A stretch of 64,000 nucleotides of DNA, taken from Rhizobium etli CFN 42. GTDB lineage: Bacteria > Pseudomonadota > Alphaproteobacteria > Rhizobiales > Rhizobiaceae. The notes beneath the pieces were generated by a model. The model was given only the letters and a program-made list of their open reading frames with translations, had not been told where the DNA came from and searched no databases. The DNA is taken from the NCBI RefSeq assembly GCF_000092045.1, contig NC_007765.1, positions 1 to 64,000 on the forward strand. The letters are read 5' to 3'. Positions 43,344 to 52,119 of the stretch are shown in pieces. Each line of letters opens with the position of its first letter. The stretch's first letter is position 1. A program made the translations under genes and the position numbers.

Positions 43344-46058
43344 TTACGATAACAGTTCCTTGAACATACCGTTTTTCTCGGAAAGTTCCGGATAGTTTCC
43401 GGCTTCCGCCAGCCCGCCGCGGTCGAAGAGCAGGATCCGGTCGAACATTTCGGCGAGCCGCGCATTCGAAAGCACCCAGATGATCGCCGGGCGCTCACCT
43501 TCCTTATGCAGGTCTTCGATGATGTTGCGGGTGATCTGATCCTGAACGCGTTGATCCAGTGCCGACAGCGGCCGGTTGAAGACGAAATAGTCCGAGCGCT
43601 TCAGAAGTGCGCGGGCAAGATTCAGCTTCTGGCGCTGCACCATGGTCAGCCGCTTGCCGCCGGAGCCGACGTCGAATTCGAGACCGATCGACAGGACATC
43701 GTCATAAAGGTCGAGCGCGTCGAAGAGCTCGCCCATGATGGCCCGGATGCGGTCGGAGGCGTCGGCCTGCTGATAGGCGATACGGCCGAAGAGCACATTG
43801 TCCATCAGGCTTGCCGACGGGGTGAAGCGCTCGGCGTCGTAGCGCTCGATCAACTCGGCGAGGTCGGCCGGAATATGCGCATGGAACTGCTTGCGGGCGC
43901 TGACGATCTTGTCCATCAGCTCGTTGGTCAGCAGGCCGAAGCGGTGGCGCGGCTCGATATAGGCGAAGCTAAGCCGGATGATGGCGGACCGCTCCTCAGG
44001 CGTGGCGTCCTCGAAGCGGCGGCTTTGCAGCTTCTGCAGAAGCGCCTGATAAGTCGGAATGTCGTCCGCCGTCATGAAGGTCAGCTGCTGGAAGAAAGGA
44101 TGATCCGGCGGCAGGTCGTGGAAGAGTTCGACGGCGTTTTCGGCAATCTCGAGGCCCATGGCGTAGAGATCGGTGCTGAGGCCCGTCTCGCGGAACAGCT
44201 GCTGGAAATAGGGGTGGGCGGCAAGCCGGCGGTTGGTCATCAGCGGCCGCTTCATCGTGCCGAAGAGCAGGTTCTCACCGACCGTCGCCTGGGCATTGTA
44301 GGCGTCGAAATCGAAGGGCACGACGATGCCGTCGAGCCCTTCGTCGCGCAGCCGGTCGCGCAGCGAGGCGCGCAGCGCCACGACATGGTCGCTGACCGCC
44401 ACATGCACCTCGGTATTGACGTTCGAGCGCAGCGCCAGGTCGAGGATGTCCTGCGAGATCAGCACGGCGTCGAGCACCGGCCGGATCGCTTTGAGGAGAT
44501 CATCCGGTCCATTGGCGCCGGCCGCCTGGTAATCCACCCAATCACTGTTGAGGTCGAGCGTCGGGTTGCCGGCCTTCAGCGCCTCGGCGGAGTGCCATTT
44601 ATACTCCTGCTCTTGCTTCTCGTCGTAGACGGGGTCGATCATCGGCGCGTGCTTGAGGCCGTAGAGCAGATTGCTGGCGAGCGTGCCATGGAAGAAGAAG
44701 GTGTCGGCCGAGGCGTAGGAGATGCGGCGGCCGGTGATCGATTCCGGCAGCTCGAGCAGGTCGCGTCCGTCGATGGTGATGCGGCCGGAGTCGGGCCAGA
44801 TCATGCGGCCGAGCGCTTCGGCGAATGCTTCGGCGCCGCTGCCGTTCGGACCGACGATTGCAACCGTCTCGTTCGGCTTGATTTCGACCGAGACGTGGTC
44901 GACGAGGCGGGCGCCGCTGTCGTCCGAAAGCGTCAGATTGGTGACGACCAGCGCGCTGGTCAGTGCGCCCACGGGTGCGGTCGCCAATTCCTGGATCCTA
45001 CTGTCGATCAAGGGCTCGACGTTGAACTGCTCGTAGACCTGCTGATATTTCACCTGCACGTCCTGGCGCATCTGGTCCCAGTCGATCAGTTCCTTCAGCG
45101 GCCCGGGCAGGTCCTTGTAGGCCGATATGACGGCGACGAGCTGGCCGATGTCGAGCCGGCCCTGCAGCGCGAGATAACCGCCGATCGCGTAGAACAGGAA
45201 GGGCGTGACCTGGGCGAGAAAGTTATTGATGAACTTCACCAGGAACTTCCACTGGTAAAGGTCGTAGCGGATCGAGAAGATGCGGCCGAGCCGCCAGGCG
45301 ATATCGGCGCGTTCGAGGTTGGATGTGTCGTTGCCGTGGATCGTGCCGATGCCCTCGACGATTTCGCCGACGCGACCGGAAAGCTCGCGGGCCGTCAGCT
45401 GCCGCTGGCGGCCGAGATCCAGCAAGCGCTTGCGCATGCGGGGAATGACGACTGCCTGGACGCCGACGATGGCGGCGGCGATCATGCCGAGCCAGAAATT
45501 CTGCACGATGATGAAGGCGAGCGCGGTGATCGCCTGACCGCCGAGCAGGGCGGGCGAGACGAAGGCGTCGCCGGTGAAGCCGCCCATCGGCTCCACCTCG
45601 TCCTTGATCATGGTGGCGATCTCGGCCGATTTCACCCGCTTGAAATGAGCCGGCGGAAACCGCAGCACCCGGTCGATCAGTTCGAAGCGGATGCGCCGCA
45701 GCATGCGTTCGCCGAGTCGGCCCTTATAGGTGTTGATGTAGAATTTGAAGAGCCCGTTCAGCACCACCAGCGCCAGGAATACCAGACTGAGAGCCATCAG
45801 CATCTGGAAGCGGTCGAGCTGCACGCCCTTGAAGAATTCGACATGGCCGATCAGTGGAATGTCATAGGCGATATGCATGAAGGTCTGGGTTGCGCCGGGG
45901 CCTTCAAAGCCGTCGCCCTGGATCGGTCCGTTGACGATCTGCTTCGGCAGATCGAAGGACAGGAAATAGGGGATCATCGAGGCCGCGACGACAGCCAGGA
46001 TCCACAGCTGCTGCAGCCGCGTGTTCTTCCAGATGTAGCGGGCGAGGCTCTTTTCCAT
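43344..46058 (-). CDS. ABC-exporter-like protein with fully degenerate ATPase domain
   Basis: 904 aa. Residues 1-340 form an ordinary exporter membrane domain (six helices from about 15 to 310). The rest looks like an ABC domain but lacks its chemistry. Walker A reads GPNGSGAEA (403-411; Lys replaced by Ala), the signature region is VGSGGKRLTMVQRQKLNLARA (797-817, shortened here: GSGGKR), Walker B is DYFVFNRPLS (823-832; Asp-Glu replaced by Asn-Arg), and the H-loop is VLSNARL (862-868; no His). About 300 extra residues lie between Walker A and the signature, including three similar segments TLASNLLYG (459-467), TVGENLLFG (592-600) and SLMDNVLFG (750-758). Followed by the cNMP-binding gene. 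Confidence 0.88.
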   Translation of the reverse strand: MEKSLARYIWKNTRLQQLWILAVVAASMIPYFLSFDLPKQIVNGPIQGDGFEGPGATQTFMHIAYDIPLIGHVEFFKGVQLDRFQMLMALSLVFLALVVLNGLFKFYINTYKGRLGERMLRRIRFELIDRVLRFPPAHFKRVKSAEIATMIKDEVEPMGGFTGDAFVSPALLGGQAITALAFIIVQNFWLGMIAAAIVGVQAVVIPRMRKRLLDLGRQRQLTARELSGRVGEIVEGIGTIHGNDTSNLERADIAWRLGRIFSIRYDLYQWKFLVKFINNFLAQVTPFLFYAIGGYLALQGRLDIGQLVAVISAYKDLPGPLKELIDWDQMRQDVQVKYQQVYEQFNVEPLIDSRIQELATAPVGALTSALVVTNLTLSDDSGARLVDHVSVEIKPNETVAIVGPNGSGAEAFAEALGRMIWPDSGRITIDGRDLLELPESITGRRISYASADTFFFHGTLASNLLYGLKHAPMIDPVYDEKQEQEYKWHSAEALKAGNPTLDLNSDWVDYQAAGANGPDDLLKAIRPVLDAVLISQDILDLALRSNVNTEVHVAVSDHVVALRASLRDRLRDEGLDGIVVPFDFDAYNAQATVGENLLFGTMKRPLMTNRRLAAHPYFQQLFRETGLSTDLYAMGLEIAENAVELFHDLPPDHPFFQQLTFMTADDIPTYQALLQKLQSRRFEDATPEERSAIIRLSFAYIEPRHRFGLLTNELMDKIVSARKQFHAHIPADLAELIERYDAERFTPSASLMDNVLFGRIAYQQADASDRIRAIMGELFDALDLYDDVLSIGLEFDVGSGGKRLTMVQRQKLNLARALLKRSDYFVFNRPLSALDQRVQDQITRNIIEDLHKEGERPAIIWVLSNARLAEMFDRILLFDRGGLAEAGNYPELSEKNGMFKELLS

Positions 46059-46240
46059 GACTAACCGTCAGCGTGCTGGGAAATTCCGAAGGCGCGATCC
46101 GGGCGCGGGACGGGAGGAATTGTCGAGAACAGGACCATGCAGCCGGACCGCCGATATCGCAATGAAAACAAGGCGAAGGGCACCGGCTGCAGAAAGGCCG
46201 ATTCTCGCCGGAACTCTGCTTATATCACAGGATTTTTAAA

Positions 46241-47386
46241 TTAGGCGAGCGATTCGGCAATCATCGAGCGAATGATGGCGGCCGTCTTCTCCGCTCCGTC
46301 GAGATCGAGCGAGGCCGGCTCCTGCCGAGGCGCTGCCAGCCCCTTTTCGACAGCCTCTTTCACATGGGCTGAGGTCAGCCCTTGTTCCGGTAGGATTTCG
46401 GCAAGACCCAGCGCCTGCAGCCGCTCGGCCCGCACCGTCTGTTCGGTCTCGCCGCCGGCGACGAAGGGAATGAGGATCGCCCGGCACTCGGTGCGCAAGA
46501 GGTCGCCGACCGTGTTGTAGCCGGCCTGGGAGATCGACACCCTAGCGGACCGCAAGAGCGAGGGAAAATCCTTGCGGAAGCGCGCCAGCGTCACATTCGG
46601 GGCTACGTCCCGCGACAGCCTGGCAAAATCGGGCTCCGGCAGATTGGGACCTGAGATCAGCAGCCAGCGAAGATCGCTCGGCAGCAGTCTCGCCGCCTCC
46701 TTTGCCGCGCCGATCAGCTCGGCGCCGACCGCGCCGCCGCCGGCCGATGCGATGATATCGAAGGTTTCCGCCGGTTCGGGTGCCGGCGGCGGCGCGACGA
46801 GGCCGGTATAACGCAGCTTGTCGGCGATTTCTGGCGCCAGCGGGAAGGTATCCTCGAGTCTGACGAAGCCGGGATCACCGTGGACCAGCACGGCGTCGAA
46901 ATGATCCCTGACCAGCGCCACGGTCTCCTGATCGCGGCCGGTCTTGCGGTTTTCCTGCAGGATGTCGCGCACCGAGCTTACGAGTTTTGGCCGCGGTTCG
47001 GCCTCTTCGATCGCTCGAAGCAGGGGCAGGAGTTCGAAGCGCATCTGCCGCCGGCCGAAGGGGAAGGCCTCGATGATGACGACATCGGGCTTTGCGGCAT
47101 GGAAGGCGTCGAGCAGCAATTGCCGGCGGGCGGCGAGGAATTCTTCGCCGGCCGGCCGGCCATCAGCATCGGCGAGGCCGGAGAAACCGGCATTGCTGGC
47201 GACGACCGCCGGCAGAGCCACGGTCTTCACACCCTCGCCGGGAAAGCCCGGCACCGGCAGGCCGCCGGTCACCACGGTGACGTCGAAGCCGTCCCTGACC
47301 AGCGCATTGGCGATGCGGCTGGCGCGGGCGATGTGGCCGATGCCGAGCAGGTGCTGGACGTAGAAGAAGATGCGCGGTGCCGTCAT
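46241..47386 (-). CDS. Glycosyltransferase of the COG4671/MurG-like type
   Basis: 381 aa from the ATG at 47386, sharing ATGA with the stop of the preceding gene. GT-B fold: N-terminal IFFYVQHLLGIGHIARASRI with the GxGH loop, and C-terminal nucleotide-sugar site DIIASAGGGAVGAELI, SISQAGYNTVGDLLR and IPFVAGGETEQTVRAERL, the GT28-like donor region. It resembles the first gene of this cluster (48640-49848), so the two are paralogues around a GT4 enzyme. Likely adds sugars to a surface or lipid-linked glycan; acceptor unknown. Confidence 0.87.
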   Translation of the reverse strand: MTAPRIFFYVQHLLGIGHIARASRIANALVRDGFDVTVVTGGLPVPGFPGEGVKTVALPAVVASNAGFSGLADADGRPAGEEFLAARRQLLLDAFHAAKPDVVIIEAFPFGRRQMRFELLPLLRAIEEAEPRPKLVSSVRDILQENRKTGRDQETVALVRDHFDAVLVHGDPGFVRLEDTFPLAPEIADKLRYTGLVAPPPAPEPAETFDIIASAGGGAVGAELIGAAKEAARLLPSDLRWLLISGPNLPEPDFARLSRDVAPNVTLARFRKDFPSLLRSARVSISQAGYNTVGDLLRTECRAILIPFVAGGETEQTVRAERLQALGLAEILPEQGLTSAHVKEAVEKGLAAPRQEPASLDLDGAEKTAAIIRSMIAESLA

Positions 47387-48630
47387 GACGCCTTCTGCCA
47401 TTCGGCCTCGAACAGGCCGGTGAGCTGTCTGATGCTGGAATGATAATCGAAGTCCTCGCGCACCCGCCTTTCGGCGGCGTCGCCGAGGCGCTGGCGCAGC
47501 GCCGGATCGCGGATCGCCGCCTCCAGCGCCCGGGCGAGCAGCGCCGGATCCTCCGGCGGCACGACGAGGCCGTTCTCGCCGTCCGTCAGCAGTTCCGGTA
47601 CGCCGGATACCGTCGTGGAGATGCAGACGAGGCGCTGGCTCGAGGCCTCGACCAACACGTTCGGCAAACCGTCGCGGTCGCCGTTGGCGGCGATGCGGCA
47701 GGCGAGCGCAAAGAGATCGGCGCGGCGGTAGTGATCGAGCACGTCTTCCTGTGCCATGGCGCCCTTCCAGACGATGCGGCCGGAGAGGCCGAGCTCGGCT
47801 GCGAGCGCCTTCAGCATGGCAAGCTCGTCGCCGCCGCCGATATGCTCCATGCGCCAATGGAGATCGGCCGGCAGCAGCGCCAGCGCCCGCAGCAACACGT
47901 CGTAGCCCTTCTTCTCGACGGCGCGGCCGACGCTGAGGATGAAGGCCGGATCGGCCGGGTCGTTGCCGGTTCTCTGCGAATGTGCGCCGGAAAAATGGCC
48001 GAAGCGGGCGAGATCGAGGCCGTGATAGCTCAAATGTATGGCCTCCTTGCGCGATGTCAGCATGCGCATGTGCTCGTAGCCGGTCCTGGTGCAGGTGACG
48101 GTCCAGCGGGCGCTCTTCAGCTTCTCCTTCAGTTCCCAGTCGGGCGAGGTCCATATGTCCTTGGCATGGGCCGAACAGGTCCAGGGCATGCCCGTCAGGA
48201 TGCTTGTATATTCCGTTACCGAGGCCGGCGTATGGATGAAATGGGCATGCAGCCACTCGCCTCCATCCGGCCATTCGCGCGCCAGCACCAGCGCCTGGCC
48301 GAGGCGGCGGAAGCGGTTGCGGGAGGGGTCGCGCTTGAGGTCGGCGAAGAAGCGTTTCATCACCGCCTTGAAGCCGGTTTTACCGAAGCCGGCGACGAGG
48401 CCTTTCAGCACGCGGATCGGTTCCTCGTGCAGATATTCCGGCAGATAGACGACGCGCGCCTTGATCTCGTCATGTACGGGATGGCGCTTCTTGTCGGTCG
48501 GCCGGCGCATGGAAATCAGCGTCAGGTCGAAGCCGGCCCTTTCGAGGCCGAGCAGTTCCTGGGCGATGAAGGTTTCCGAAAGGCGGGGATAGCCTTTCAG
48601 CACGACGAGGATATTGCGGCGTGGCGGCAA
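47383..48630 (-). CDS. Glycosyltransferase family 4 protein
   Basis: 415 aa. GT-B enzyme with the GT4 C-terminal donor site: FILSVGRAVEKKGYDVLLRAL, RIVWKGAMAQEDVLDHYRRADLF and DGLPNVLVEASSQRLVCISTTVSGVPELL (EX7E motif), quoted in parts. The N-terminal acceptor domain has YPRLSETFIAQELLGLERAG, which is common in colanic-acid/exopolysaccharide transferases. Its stop overlaps the start of the next transferase, and it begins 9 nt after the previous one, so all three are co-translated. Confidence 0.92.
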   Translation of the reverse strand: MPPRRNILVVLKGYPRLSETFIAQELLGLERAGFDLTLISMRRPTDKKRHPVHDEIKARVVYLPEYLHEEPIRVLKGLVAGFGKTGFKAVMKRFFADLKRDPSRNRFRRLGQALVLAREWPDGGEWLHAHFIHTPASVTEYTSILTGMPWTCSAHAKDIWTSPDWELKEKLKSARWTVTCTRTGYEHMRMLTSRKEAIHLSYHGLDLARFGHFSGAHSQRTGNDPADPAFILSVGRAVEKKGYDVLLRALALLPADLHWRMEHIGGGDELAMLKALAAELGLSGRIVWKGAMAQEDVLDHYRRADLFALACRIAANGDRDGLPNVLVEASSQRLVCISTTVSGVPELLTDGENGLVVPPEDPALLARALEAAIRDPALRQRLGDAAERRVREDFDYHSSIRQLTGLFEAEWQKAS

Positions 48631-48639
48631 GGCTGTGCC

Positions 48640-49848
48640 CTATTCTGCGCCGACGACGGCAAGGTGGGTGGCCCGGCCGTCGAGCCACCGGCCGACGGTC
48701 TGCGAGATGTGATCCAGCCCTTCGAGATGCATATTGCTGCCGCTTTTCGACGGCGGCAGGCGGGAGGGCAGGCGCTTCAGCGCCGCGGCCATGATGGCGG
48801 GATCAACCGATTGCTCCGGCAGCAGCATGTCGACGAGACCGAGCTCGCTGGCTCGCTTGGCGCGCAGCAGCTGTTCCTCGCGCGGTTTGACGCGCGGCAC
48901 GATGAGGGCCGGCTTGTCGAAGGAGAGGATCTCGCAATAGGTGTTGTAGCCGCCCATGGCGACGACACCGGTGGCGCCGTCGATCAGTTCTTCCATATGA
49001 TTGTCGAACTCGATCACCTCGATGTAGGGGATGGCTTCACCCTTCTGCACCAGCTTGGCGCGCTCGGCGGCCGGCATATAGGGCCCGAGCACGACGAGCG
49101 CCTTCTGCGTCAGCGTCGGATCGGCCTCATAGGCATTCATCACGTCGTGGACGAGATCGGAACCATCGCCGCCGCCGCCTGTGGTAACGAGGAGGTAATT
49201 GTCTTTGCGGGCGTGGATCGAGGTTTTGCCCTTGGAAACGCTGCGCTGCAGGAAGCCGACGAAATCCATCTTCCGGCGCAGACTGACCGGCACATCGAGA
49301 CCGATCAGCGGGTCGTAGAAGTCCGGCGGGCCATAGACCCAGACGCTGTCGTAATATTGGTCGATCTTCTGCATGATACCGTTTCTTTTCCACTCGGCAT
49401 CGAGCAGATGCGGCGCGTCCATGATCTCGCGCAGGCCGAGCACCAGCACGGTGCCGCGGGCCTTGAGATAGGCGAGCGTATCCTCGACCTCGCCCTTCAG
49501 TCCCATCGGCTCCTTGTCGACGATGAAAATGTCGGGCTGGAAGGTCTCGGCGGTGTGGCGGATGCTGGATTCGCGCATCTTCAGCGTCTCGTGCAGATCG
49601 ATGTGGCTGGCAAGCGAGGTATATTCGCCGTTGCGCAGCTTGATGACGCTCGGGATCTTCACGAAGTCGACGCGGGCGCGGTAGTCGAAGGCGCCGGCGA
49701 TCGTCGCGCCCGAAATGATCAGGATGTTGAGGCCGCGATAGTCCTCGACCAATGCATGGGCGATGGCGCGACAGCGGCGCAGGTGGCCGAGGCCGAAGGT
49801 GTCGTGGCTGTACATGAGGATGCGAGCATCTTCGAGACGTCTGGCCAT
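48640..49848 (-). CDS. Glycosyltransferase of the COG4671 type
   Basis: 402 aa from the ATG at 49848 (GGAGGGAA ribosome site). N-terminal ILMYSHDTFGLGHLRRCRAIAHAL matches the predicted glycosyltransferase family COG4671, and the C-terminal part has LLVTTGGGGDGSDLV, VVAMGGYNTYCEIL and IVPRVKPREEQLLRAKRA, a MurG/GT28-like donor pocket. It is first in a three-gene glycosyltransferase operon on the minus strand. No flippase, polymerase or sugar-nucleotide gene accompanies them, so the product may be a short glycolipid rather than a polymer. Confidence 0.87.
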   Translation of the reverse strand: MARRLEDARILMYSHDTFGLGHLRRCRAIAHALVEDYRGLNILIISGATIAGAFDYRARVDFVKIPSVIKLRNGEYTSLASHIDLHETLKMRESSIRHTAETFQPDIFIVDKEPMGLKGEVEDTLAYLKARGTVLVLGLREIMDAPHLLDAEWKRNGIMQKIDQYYDSVWVYGPPDFYDPLIGLDVPVSLRRKMDFVGFLQRSVSKGKTSIHARKDNYLLVTTGGGGDGSDLVHDVMNAYEADPTLTQKALVVLGPYMPAAERAKLVQKGEAIPYIEVIEFDNHMEELIDGATGVVAMGGYNTYCEILSFDKPALIVPRVKPREEQLLRAKRASELGLVDMLLPEQSVDPAIMAAALKRLPSRLPPSKSGSNMHLEGLDHISQTVGRWLDGRATHLAVVGAE

Positions 49849-49945
49849 GGGTGTTCCCTCCGGGGTGAACAACATGAATTAGTACCCCCACCGTCCGGAG
49901 GTCACGAGGCGGGCGCGGTGCCGTGAGGCGCCGCCGGGTTTCCTG

Positions 49946-51118
49946 CTATTTGTAGGGATCTGCCGCATCACGCAAGCCGTCTCCCAGAAAGTTGAACGCC
50001 AAAATGACAAGAACAACAGGAATGATCGGAAAGAGCAGCCAAGGATAGAAGGCGATGACGCTGACGCTTTTTGCCTCGGTCAGCAGAATGCCCCAGCTGG
50101 TGATCGGCGGGCGAAGGCCGAGGCCGAGGAAGGAGAGCGCGGTCTCGCCGAGGATCATGCCGGGGATCGAAATCGTCGCCGAGGCGATGAGATGCGACAT
50201 GAAGCCCGGCACCAGATGGCGGCCGATGATGCGTGGCGTGCTGGCGCCCATCAGCTGCGCGGCCTGCACGTAATCCTCCTCGCGCAGCGCCAGGAGCTTG
50301 GAGCGCACGGCCCGCGCCAGCCCGGTCCAGTCGATGATGCCGAGGATGACGGTAATGCCGAAATAAATGACGATCGGGCTCCAGGTCACCGGCATGATGG
50401 CGGCGAGCGCCATCCATAGCGGCAGACTCGGCAGCGATTGCAGCACCTCGATCAGGCGCTGGACGATGAGGTCGAACACGCCGCCCCAGTAGCCGGCAAG
50501 GCCGCCGATGACGATGCCGAGCACGAAGCTGATCGAAATGCCGATCAGGCCGATCGTCAGCGATATGCGTGCGCCATAGAGGATGCGCGACAGCACGTCG
50601 CGGCCGAGCCGGTCGGTGCCGAGCAGGAACATCTGGCCGCCGATCGCCGGGCAGATGAGATGGTAGTTCGAGGCGACGACACCCCAGAATTTATAGGAAT
50701 CGCCGCGGCAGAAGAAACGGATCGGCTGCACGTCGTTCGGCCGGTCGGTATAGACCCTGTGCAGTGTATCGAGATCGAGCGTCATGCTGCGGCCGTAGAC
50801 GAAGGGGCCGACGAACTCTCCCTTGTCGAAGAAGTGAACGCGCTGCGGCGGCGCATGGATGAAATCGACGTTGCGGGTGTGCAGGCCGTAGGGCGCCAGG
50901 AACTCGACGATCAGGATCATCAGGTAGACGGCGGCAAGAAAGATGCCGGAGATCAAGGCCAGCCTGTGCTGCTTGAACTTCCACCACATCAGCTGTTTCT
51001 GCGAGGCGAGATGGATGCGCGATTGCGCCGCCGTCATGGTTTCGGTCGCATGCGGATCGAAAGGCGCAGTCGAGACGTAGTGGGGAAGTGGCGCGCCGGG
51101 TGCGGGAAGGGGCGACAT
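49946..51118 (-). CDS. Peptide ABC transporter permease (YejE/DppC-like)
   Basis: 390 aa. N-terminal cytoplasmic stretch, one helix near 52-72, a long periplasmic insertion (about 75-195), then the permease core with DRLGRDVLSRILYGARISLTIG and the EAA loop ALREEDYVQAAQLMGASTPRII. The large insertion after the first helix is a YejE trait. It overlaps the other permease gene (TAATG). Last gene of the operon. Confidence 0.9.
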   Translation of the reverse strand: MSPLPAPGAPLPHYVSTAPFDPHATETMTAAQSRIHLASQKQLMWWKFKQHRLALISGIFLAAVYLMILIVEFLAPYGLHTRNVDFIHAPPQRVHFFDKGEFVGPFVYGRSMTLDLDTLHRVYTDRPNDVQPIRFFCRGDSYKFWGVVASNYHLICPAIGGQMFLLGTDRLGRDVLSRILYGARISLTIGLIGISISFVLGIVIGGLAGYWGGVFDLIVQRLIEVLQSLPSLPLWMALAAIMPVTWSPIVIYFGITVILGIIDWTGLARAVRSKLLALREEDYVQAAQLMGASTPRIIGRHLVPGFMSHLIASATISIPGMILGETALSFLGLGLRPPITSWGILLTEAKSVSVIAFYPWLLFPIIPVVLVILAFNFLGDGLRDAADPYK

Positions 51119-52116
51119 TATTTGGTGCTCCTGCCTTGCAGACGGATGCGGGGATCGAGGAAGCCGAGGGCGATATCGGAAATCAGCACGCCGATGACGT
51201 TCAAGAAGGCGAGGAACATCAGAAACGAGCCGGCGAGATACATGTCCTGGCTCTGCAGCGCCTTGATCAGCATCGGCCCGGTCGTCTCCAGCGATAGGAC
51301 GATGGCGACGATTTCGGCGCCCGAAATGATCGACGGCAGGATCGAGCCGATGTCGGCGATGAAGAAATTGAGCGCCATGCGCAGCGGATATTTGACCAAC
51401 GCCCGCATCGGGTGCAGGCCCTTGGCGCGGGCCGTCGTCACATATTGCTTCTGCATCTCGTCGAGAAGATTGGCGCGCAGCCGCCGGATCATGCCGGCCG
51501 TGCCGGCCGTGCCGACGATGATGACGGGGATCCAGAGATGGGCGAGGATCGACTTCGCCTTTTCCCAGCTCATCGGCGCGTTGAGATATTGCTGGTCCAT
51601 CAGGTGGCCGATCGACAGCCCGAACCAGACATTGGCGAAATACATCAGGATCAGCGCCAGCATGAAGTTCGGAATGGCGATGCCGAGCAGGCCGAGAAAG
51701 GTCAGCCCGTAATCGCCCCAGCTATACTGATGCGTCGCCGAATAGATACCGATCGGAAAGGCGATCAGCCAGGTGAGCAGGATCGTCGTGAAGGAGACGA
51801 GAATCGTCAGCCACAGTCGTTCGCCGACCACATCCGAGACCGGCAGCTGGTATTCGAAGGAATAGCCGAAATCGCCGTGCAGCATGCCGCCGACCCAGTA
51901 GAAATAGCGCACGATCTCCGGCTTGTCGAAGCCGTATTGCTGACGCATTTCCTCGATTTCCTGGAGGTTGGCGGTCTCGCCGGAGGCGCGCAGCTCGGCG
52001 ATCTGGCTCTCGAAGAAGTCGCCGGGGGGCAGCTCGATGATGGTGAAAACCAGCGCCGAAATGACGAAGAGTGTCGGCACCATGGCGGCGATGCGCCAGA
52101 GAATGTATCTGAGCAC
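51118..52116 (-). CDS. Peptide ABC transporter permease (YejB/DppB-like)
   Basis: 332 aa. YILWRIAAMVPTLFVISALVF opening, six membrane helices, EAA loop YVTTARAKGLHPMRALVKYPLR. Forms the channel with the next gene's product. It begins 3 nt after the substrate-binding protein stop. Confidence 0.92.
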   Translation of the reverse strand: MLRYILWRIAAMVPTLFVISALVFTIIELPPGDFFESQIAELRASGETANLQEIEEMRQQYGFDKPEIVRYFYWVGGMLHGDFGYSFEYQLPVSDVVGERLWLTILVSFTTILLTWLIAFPIGIYSATHQYSWGDYGLTFLGLLGIAIPNFMLALILMYFANVWFGLSIGHLMDQQYLNAPMSWEKAKSILAHLWIPVIIVGTAGTAGMIRRLRANLLDEMQKQYVTTARAKGLHPMRALVKYPLRMALNFFIADIGSILPSIISGAEIVAIVLSLETTGPMLIKALQSQDMYLAGSFLMFLAFLNVIGVLISDIALGFLDPRIRLQGRSTK

Positions 52117-52119
52117 GCC

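Noticed and set aside
43344..46058. Calling the 904-aa ABC-like gene a pseudogene
   Set aside because: The frame is intact across 2.7 kb, codon use is normal and the substitutions are confined to ATPase motifs; decay would also bring stops and shifts.
43506..46064. An 852-codon open frame antisense to the 904-aa ABC-like gene
   Set aside because: Low-complexity His/Gln/Asp/Arg content and no family; the opposite strand has a convincing exporter membrane domain.
47440..49926. An 828-codon open frame antisense to the glycosyltransferases
   Set aside because: It spans the ends of two real genes on the other strand and has no recognisable domain.
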